From Lacticaseibacillus saniviri JCM 17471 = DSM 24301 (GTDB taxonomy: Bacteria; Bacillota; Bacilli; Lactobacillales; Lactobacillaceae): DNA of 52,255 nucleotides. The stretch lies in contig NZ_BBBX01000021.1 in NCBI RefSeq assembly GCF_001311785.1, positions 1 to 52,255 on the forward strand, written 5' to 3'. Below are positions 47,383 to 52,255 of this stretch, piece after piece. The notes beneath the pieces are model-generated. The model ran no database searches, was not told the origin of the DNA, and saw only the letters and a program-made list of their open reading frames with translations. Both the position numbers and the translations under genes were made by a program. Within the stretch, counting starts at the first letter, position 1. Each line of letters starts with the position of its first letter.

Positions 47383-48510
47383 CCATATCACCTCCTTTCA
47401 AGTAATTTTTGGTTAGTACATAATCATCGCCACCCGAACGCGGCTCCATCCCGAAGTCTTTACGGACTTCATTCGGATTAGCGACACCGGCACTGATCAA
47501 CTTATCGATTGACTCAGCAGCTGAGTAAATATCCTTCTTGTTCAGTCCGACAATCTCGACTCGCTGCCCATTACTAAATTCATTCGGCGTGAACAGCTTG
47601 GCATTCAATTCGTCTTGAATCATCTTGATCAGTGGATTGAGTGCGAAGTCCAAGTAGCTGCGAATGTTTGAGTCCAGCTTTTCGTTTTGACCATGAATCA
47701 ACGCGGGCGGCACACCAATTAAGGCCGCGACAGTATCAATCATTTGGTCTTGCGTTGACTTCAGGTCATTCGTTGTTTGTTTCTGAACACCTTCAGTGTT
47801 AGTAAGCTCCGAGTAATCAAAGCCCGCCGTCTGTGGAACAATCGCGACTGAATTAGTCTTGAAGGATTCGTAGACTTTGCTGATGAACGCCTGTAGATTT
47901 GCCATTCGATTATCGTCCGTACCAGTAGTCGCCGCCATGGACACCGTGCCACGAATTTGTCCGTTGCGCATTTGGACTTCAAGCATCCGCTCGTACAAAT
48001 TGCCAAGCTCTGAGCCAAGTTCATTAATGTATTTGGTTAGTTTTCGTTCGTGTACGTCAAATACCACACATCATCCATTGAGAATGTGCGATAAAACGGA
48101 TAGCCGATGCCATCATGTCCTGATACAACCACATTTGAGAAGGTAGTTGGATAAAGTGCCACTGAATTTGCTGTCCAAGTGTCTGCAATCAATAAGTCAT
48201 GTGTGTCCGACTCAATCACAAGCACTTCGTTGTTTCGGATAAGCCGATAAATCAGATCTCGCCAAAACGTTGTCGAGGACTGGTTGGCATTTGGCCGAAC
48301 GTTGAGCTTATATGATAAATTATCTTGAATCACCCGGTCGCCTTTATAAACGCGGAAATCAGATTGTGCAATTGAGCGCGCCACAAAGTTAATGACCGTC
48401 TCGAGTGCAATCTCTTTGATGTAGGCCCCATTAGCCGTGTCTTCGTATAAATCAAAATCAAATACTGTGCTGGCGTCTTGGCGGCGTTTAAAAATATCAA
48501 GAAATCCCAA
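47342..48510 (-). CDS. Portal protein, HK97 type (one frameshift)
   Basis: About 390 aa. MGFLDIFKRRQDASTVFDFD, ETVINFVARSIAQSDFRVYK, LNVRPNANQSSTTFWRDLIY, then after a break near 48046 (one lost A in GAAAAC) YINELGSELGNLYERMLEVQ, MIDTVAALIGVPPALIHGQN and YLDFALNPLIKMIQDELNAK. These are the standard phage portal (PF04860) signatures. It forms the dodecameric DNA channel. The start lies 16 bases after terL, with AAGGGGG in front. Confidence 0.9.
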
Positions 48511-48525
48511 TATTTCACCCCCTTT

Positions 48526-50219
48526 CTAGAAGTCCAAGTTCACAACAGCAGATAGAAATCCACTGACGTCAACATCTGAGATGTAGTCAATGGCATAAAG
48601 CGTGTATTCAAAAGCCTTGAACCCGTCAGTCTTACGGCGAATTTCCTCTTTCTTTAGGTACTGTTTGTTCCCGCGCTTATCCGTCTTCACCAGCACATTG
48701 TTGGTGTTCCAACGCAGTAGGGGGTTATCTCCCCAGATGAATCGTTGTTGGGGGAACCCGTCGTCAATAATCGTTGCCAGCAGACCGTCAATTGCTGTCG
48801 GGTTCTTGATAACCATGACCTCAAAGCCTGCGTCTTCAAGCAACTTGCGATAAATAGTCGCCCTATAGTTATCCATAACTACTTTTTTGATATTGAACCT
48901 TTCTCGCATTGATAGCAGCCACTGAACCGCGTGTTGTGGATCAATCATCGACTCAGACAAAATATCAATGTGGCCGGCATCTTCCCACTCGCGAATTGGA
49001 ATTTCAATCCGTTTGTTTGGTGTCGCGTCGTGGTAGTTTTTCCGCGAGTATCCGTAGTACTTGTCGACGAACGACTTCAAAGCCCATTGATGTTCAAGCG
49101 TGACCAGCTTGCCGTTTGCTTTGATTGTCACGGCGGCGGCCACAAAGTCTCGTACCGTCGCAAAGTCGACAGCCGCGATTGCTTCACGGCCGTCTAAATC
49201 ATCGGGTATTGGCTGATTAGTCGCTGCAATTTCATCCCAGGGCGCAACCGAGGATTCCATCGATTGAGACGGAATGTCCATACGTTTAGTTAGGAACTCT
49301 TCAAGACCGCTTGGGTTGTCAGCCAGGTCGGCATAATCTTTTTCGATTTCTTCAACCAAGTCTTCAGCGTATCCTGTAATTGGTTTGGACAGCATAGGGA
49401 CCGATTTTTCCCACATGTGTGGATCATCAATCTCATCACGATTATCTAGTTTCGCAATCCAGGGGAAGATAGTATCCGGTTTCGCCTTTCCTGATAAGAC
49501 ATTGGCAGCGAGCGCCTTTTTCTTATCGATAAAACCGTCTCGAACGTACCCGTCAGTTCCGATGTAAAAAATGCGCGAGTTGGGCTTTTTCCCAAGCCCA
49601 GAAATGTGCACTTTAACGTTTGAATCGTCTTGGTACTCGTGAATTTCATCGAATATGACAAAGCCGTCTCGCAAGCCGTCTTTTGTGTTCCCATTTGACG
49701 TCCGGAACCGAAGTGTTGAGTTGGTCGACTTCGATCGGACTAATGTTTGGGTCGCGTAGAATTGGCGTTCCAAAGTCGCAGCATTTTTCGGGTCGTGGAC
49801 CGCATCAGCGATTTCTTTAACTGATGTTTTAGCCTGGTCTTCAGAGTTTGCGATGATTGACCCGTCGTAGCCCCGAATCCCATTCAGGGGGGAAATGAGA
49901 AATGCCGCTAATGCAGAAATCAAACCATTCTTCCCAGATCCGCGGCCCATCATCCACAAAAATCACGATAGTAACGTTTCCCGTTCTGCTTATACAAAAA
50001 GACGAACGCGATTAAGAACTTCTGGAATGGCCGGAGTGGAAAAAACCACTTCTGCGCAAACTTCACGAAGTTTTCAATCTGTTCGTTATCAAAATATAGG
50101 TCCTCCGTAAATACGTATTCTCTTAAGTATTTAATCAGGTCGATGCGTTCTTGATTTAAGAGCACTTTGCCCGATTCATACTGGTCAATGTACTCCGTCA
50201 CGTACTTATTTATCTTCAA
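48526..50219 (-). CDS. terL: Terminase large subunit (one frameshift)
   Basis: About 564 aa packaging ATPase and nuclease. N-terminal IDLIKYLREYVFTEDLYFDN and LRPFQKFLIAFVFLYKQNGK. The frame breaks in the T run near 49959 and resumes LWMMGRGSGKNGLISA, the Walker A region. Walker B is FVIFDEIHEYQDD; VKVHISGLGKKPNSRIFYIG includes motif III/coupling; the nuclease has REAIAAVDFATVRDF, ATIYRKLLEDAGFEVMVIKN and GLLATIIDDGF with acidic residues. HK97-like TerL class with cos packaging typical. The start overlaps the stop of terS (ATGA). Confidence 0.92.
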
Positions 50220-50518
50220 GTTAGATCACCGCCCGAATTATCGTCGTCAGGAAGCGGCGGAGCACTAGCCAGACCCATGTCTTTGCCCAACGCGATTAAC
50301 GATGTGCTGATTTTGTTCATGTCATTCAGTGCCGGGTTCGTTTTGACGTACTCTTGAGCACCATTCTTAACCACAATCACTGGATTCTTGTTGGCTTCCC
50401 GCTGCAGCTTCTGATAAAGCCGGACAAGCGAGATATACCGGTTCACTTTTTCGACTTCAATCTCAGATTCTGGGTTGATTTTCGTCATCAACTCGTTTTT
50501 GATACCAGATAAGCTCAT
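50216..50518 (-). CDS. terS: Terminase small subunit, P27 family
   Basis: 100 aa from MSLSGIKNELMTKINPESEI behind AAGGGGGGTGGGG. VEKVNRYISLVRLYQKLQRE, NPVIVVKNGAQEYVKTNPAL and MNKISTSLIALGKDMGL are P27-type terminase small subunit signatures. It recognises the packaging site. The open frame extends a further 52 codons upstream but without family similarity or SD. It precedes terL with a 4-base overlap. Confidence 0.88.
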   Translation of the reverse strand: MSLSGIKNELMTKINPESEIEVEKVNRYISLVRLYQKLQREANKNPVIVVKNGAQEYVKTNPALNDMNKISTSLIALGKDMGLASAPPLPDDDNSGGDLT

Positions 50519-50670
50519 TACCCCACCCCCCTTCGCGATAAAAAATAGGCCTTTAGTCCGGAAATCGAGCCCACCCACCGGTTCCCAAATTTCGAAAAAA
50601 ACGTTTGGAATTTGGCCCCGGGGGTCTCTGGAAAAAATTTTCGGAAAAAACTTTTGTAAAAAAATAAAAA
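50519..50670. other. Non-coding gap between HNH and terS genes: candidate cos region
   Basis: 152 bases without a credible gene, with homopolymer-rich DNA (several A and T runs on the plus strand) around a GC-rich core GGCCCCGGGGGTCTC (about 50614-50628) and a near-palindrome TTTCGAAAAAAACGTTTGGA. In HNH-TerS-TerL phages the cohesive end site normally lies here. Confidence 0.4.
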
Positions 50671-50991
50671 TCACCAGCGTTCATCAGTCGCCCACTTGTT
50701 TTGCTTTCGTGGCCCGCGCGGTTTGTAGTTGAATCGATGGTGACGCTTGTTGTGGCAGTCTTTACACAGTGTTCTCATGTTGGTCATGTCGTATGCGCAC
50801 TCTGGGTGCTCTTCGACCGTCTTGATATGGTCGACCTCAAGCACTGTGTCACGGTCAGTTGTGACCTTGCCTTCTGCCTTGCACCATTGACACTCGTGAT
50901 GATCACGTTCGATGACTGCGTCGCGAAGTCGCCGCCATTCAGCGGATGCATAGAACTCTGCTCGAGTAGCATGGCTGGTTGTATCTATCAT
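50671..50991 (-). CDS. HNH endonuclease, packaging-associated
   Basis: 106 aa. FYASAEWRRLRDAVIERDHH, zinc pair CQWC, HNH core VLEVDHIKTVEEHPECAYDM, second zinc pair CKDCHNKRHHR. This is the short phage HNH type found beside terS in HK97-like phages, where it works with the terminase in cos cleavage. The start overlaps the end of the preceding small gene by 4 bases. Confidence 0.9.
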   Translation of the reverse strand: MIDTTSHATRAEFYASAEWRRLRDAVIERDHHECQWCKAEGKVTTDRDTVLEVDHIKTVEEHPECAYDMTNMRTLCKDCHNKRHHRFNYKPRGPRKQNKWATDERW

Positions 50992-51251
50992 TGATAGCCC
51001 ACCTCACCAGTCACCATGTCGCGTGTTACCACATGATGAATGCCACTATCAGTTTTAACTACCACCGTGGCTGTGAATACGCACGTGCCTTGCTCTGTGT
51101 GCCCTCGAGTAATGTATTGATAGTTGCACGTCACAACCGGAACGATTTCACCGTCAATCATAATCTCAGGAACATTTGTGCCTGAATTAATCTCAAATTG
51201 AATATCATGATTTGTCAAAACAATCACCCAAGTTTCTTTCTCAATGCGCAT
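50988..51251 (-). CDS. Hypothetical prophage protein
   Basis: 87 aa. MRIEKETWVIVLTNHDIQFE, INSGTNVPEIMIDGEIVPVV, GTCVFTATVVVKTDSGIHHV: a compact beta-rich protein with no recognised family. Open frame reaches a TTG six codons upstream; ATG 51251 is chosen although no SD is clear. Divergent from hicA, and overlaps the HNH gene start by 4 bases, so it belongs to the packaging operon. Confidence 0.5.
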   Translation of the reverse strand: MRIEKETWVIVLTNHDIQFEINSGTNVPEIMIDGEIVPVVTCNYQYITRGHTEQGTCVFTATVVVKTDSGIHHVVTRDMVTGEVGYQ

Positions 51252-51259
51252 TATATGTA

Positions 51260-51291
51260 TTGACTTCAATACGCATTGAGCGTATTATAAT
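51260..51291 (+). promoter_or_regulatory. hicAB promoter with overlapping operator
   Basis: TTGACT, 17 nt, TATTAT (or TATAAT three bases further). The inverted repeat AATACGC..5..GCGTATT (51268-51286) lies between and over the boxes, the usual place for HicB autorepression. A related palindrome AATGCGCATT occurs at 51243-51252. Confidence 0.65.
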
Positions 51292-51314
51292 AGATGTAGA
51301 GAGGAGATGAGGGA

Positions 51315-51503
51315 ATGGGAACCGTTAAGCGGAGAGACTTACTCAAAGAACTTAAGAAGCAAGGCATTGTAGTTGATGAACATGGTGGCCGACATGCCAA
51401 GCTGATTAACCCTTTGAACAACCACACCGCGCCGCTCCCACGCCATGTTGAAATCAGCGAGTACACGGCGAAGGATATCAAACAGCAATTAGGGCTTACA
51501 TAA
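51315..51503 (+). CDS. hicA: HicA-type mRNA interferase toxin
   Basis: 62 aa. KRRDLLKELKKQGIVVDEHG, the conserved G-x-H of GGRHAKLINP (catalytic His), PLPRHVEISEYTAKDIKQQL. This is the double-stranded RNA-binding-like HicA fold; it cleaves mRNA when free of HicB. GAGGAG precedes ATG with 8 bases. Encoded against the phage packaging genes with its own promoter. hicB follows after 56 bases. Confidence 0.88.
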   Translation: MGTVKRRDLLKELKKQGIVVDEHGGRHAKLINPLNNHTAPLPRHVEISEYTAKDIKQQLGLT

Positions 51504-51513
51504 GCCCTTCTTG
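51489..51513 (+). terminator. Hairpin between hicA and hicB (partial terminator)
   Basis: AGGGCTT ACAT AAGCCCT followed by TCTTGTTGT overlaps the hicA stop. It could attenuate hicB transcription or protect the hicA mRNA end. Confidence 0.5.
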
Positions 51514-51559
51514 TTGTACTCTCATCTGAATCTATAAATAAAAATAGGAGGTAACATTT

Positions 51560-51949
51560 ATGAGCGACAAAGTAATTGCATACCCTGCGCTGTTCCGTGC
51601 ATTACATGATGACAAAGACACCTACTTAATTAAATTTCCTGACCTTCCAAATACATTTACTGAAGGCTATGGATTGGAAGATGCCTACCTAATGGCCAGT
51701 GATGTGTTGGCGGAAATGAACTATGACCAGAAGAACTTACCCAAGCCATCTGAACTTAATAGCTTGAAGGTGTCTAATGATGAGTTCATCGGTATTGTTA
51801 CAGCAAACTTATCTGAGAAGAAACGTGCCATGCAGAAGTTCGTTCGTAAGAATGTCACGGTTCCAACCGATCTAGCAAAGCGTGCTGAAGATGCAGGACT
51901 GAACTTCTCTGCCACATTAACAGAAGCACTCGAAGCAAAGCTGGGCTAA
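51560..51949 (+). CDS. hicB: HicB-type antitoxin
   Basis: 129 aa. N-terminal partial RNase H fold: AYPALFRALHDDKDTYLIKF, PDLPNTFTEGYGLEDAYLMA; C-terminal ribbon-helix-helix DNA-binding part: RKNVTVPTDLAKRAEDAGLN, FSATLTEALEAKL. It neutralises HicA and represses the operon. AGGAGG precedes ATG. A stem-loop with T run follows. Confidence 0.9.
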   Translation: MSDKVIAYPALFRALHDDKDTYLIKFPDLPNTFTEGYGLEDAYLMASDVLAEMNYDQKNLPKPSELNSLKVSNDEFIGIVTANLSEKKRAMQKFVRKNVTVPTDLAKRAEDAGLNFSATLTEALEAKLG

Positions 51950-51967
51950 TTGCCCGGCTTTTTTATT
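51937..51967 (+). terminator. Terminator of hicAB
   Basis: AAGCTGGGC TAATT GCCCGGCTTTTTT: GC-rich stem followed by six T; left arm within the last codons of hicB. Confidence 0.82.
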
Positions 51968-52040
51968 TACACAAAAACAGACAACCGATTGGCTGCCTGC
52001 TTCTGTGATTGGTATCAATGAGATGTGGATATACCACAAC

Positions 52041-52124
52041 GACGGCGTGCCGGAATTGAACCGGCGTCTGGGTGTCGTGTTGTTATCCCGGGATCACCCT
52101 ATGCTTCCATTACACTAAAGCCGT
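52041..52124 (-). tRNA. tRNA-like element with enlarged anticodon loop, isotype not assignable
   Basis: Cloverleaf parts on the minus strand: acceptor ACGGCTT / ACGCCGT (six of seven pairs), U8-A9, D stem GTG / CAT, a stem GGGTG / CACCC at the anticodon position, and a T arm GCCGG TTCAATT CCGGC. The anticodon stem encloses about 20 nt (ATCCCGGGATAACAACACGA) where seven are expected. No CCA is encoded. Either an indel, an unusual long variable form or a degenerate tRNA. Confidence 0.5.
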
Positions 52125-52127
52125 CAA

Positions 52128-52233
52128 TGACCACGGCTGGAATTGAACCAGCATGCTTAACTGGGATTAACGTGGCCGATGCCAGCAAGCGGTTTGACCC
52201 GACTGACTGGTTACTAGATTAGCCGCTCTGGTC
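52128..52233 (-). tRNA. Second tRNA-like element, degenerate or unusual
   Basis: T arm GCTGG TTCAATT CCAGC followed by CGTGGTC and A. Two 5' partners are possible: GACCAGA, giving a 106-nt element with a weak acceptor stem, or GGCCACG (52171-52177), which pairs with CGTGGTC fully with one G-U but leaves only 18 nt between acceptor and T arm. No normal anticodon arm was found. It is three bases upstream of the first tRNA-like element. Confidence 0.4.
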
Positions 52234-52255
52234 GCGGATCGCTATCGATTAAGAC

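Noticed and set aside
1..52255. CRISPR array, insertion sequence or rRNA
   Set aside because: No regularly spaced direct repeats, no transposase-like frame and no rRNA-like sequence found; the dispersed repeat lacks clear terminal inverted repeats and target duplications.

Overview
The window looks like the chromosome of a lactobacillus (Lactobacillaceae), with roughly 50% GC on eye estimate. Grounds are the recX/DUF402 pair, the mevalonate pathway (thiolase, HMG-CoA reductase, HMG-CoA synthase, phosphomevalonate kinase), a pyruvate oxidase, PepS, secreted proteins with SLAP-like repeats, and a siphovirus prophage of the Lactobacillus phage type. Lacticaseibacillus or Schleiferilactobacillus would fit, but the species cannot be fixed from this stretch.

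Bases 1-27.9 kb are host chromosome: an effector-binding-domain protein, DUF402 phosphatase, RecX, an Mga-type regulator, a membrane protein, RlmD, a NatAB-like ABC exporter, a nucleoside deoxyribosyltransferase, two convergent secreted proteins with SLAP-like repeats, pyruvate oxidase, an overlapping thiolase-mvaA-mvaS operon, a membrane-anchored Mrr-type nuclease that converges on an unknown small gene, GalU, an SGNH esterase, phosphomevalonate kinase, methionine aminopeptidase, flavodoxin, a YihY protein, UDP-GlcNAc 2-epimerase, a TetR regulator and PepS. Many genes end in strong stem-loops. A dispersed repeat of about 270 bp with a conserved RNA fold occurs twice in full and once truncated.

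Bases from about 28.0 kb to the right edge are an incomplete prophage. Read on the minus strand it runs: two tRNA-like elements, a hypothetical gene, HNH endonuclease, TerS, TerL, portal, ClpP-like protease, HK97-type capsid protein, head-tail connectors, major tail protein, tail chaperone with T extension, tape measure, Dit, Tal, BppU-type baseplate protein, putative receptor-binding protein, XkdX, holin genes and a secreted GH25 endolysin. A small accessory cluster follows, with two related HTH proteins, a 46-aa membrane protein and an acidic protein. hicAB sits on the opposite strand near the packaging end. Integrase, repressor and replication genes must lie beyond the right edge.

Reading caution: about 30 reading-frame breaks occur, including in genes that should be intact (terL, portal, tape measure, mevalonate genes). 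Most are single missing bases at short homopolymers, so I read them as base-calling errors and annotate full-length genes across them.

Main points of interest: (1) the same SLAP-like cell-wall module occurs in two host secreted proteins, in the prophage endolysin and, as four copies, inside the prophage tail-tip protein; (2) the capsid gene ends in a slippery heptamer, stop and GC-rich stem-loop followed by a HeH/LEM-like extension; (3) the structured dispersed repeat; (4) tRNA-like elements with abnormal anticodon regions at the prophage right end.
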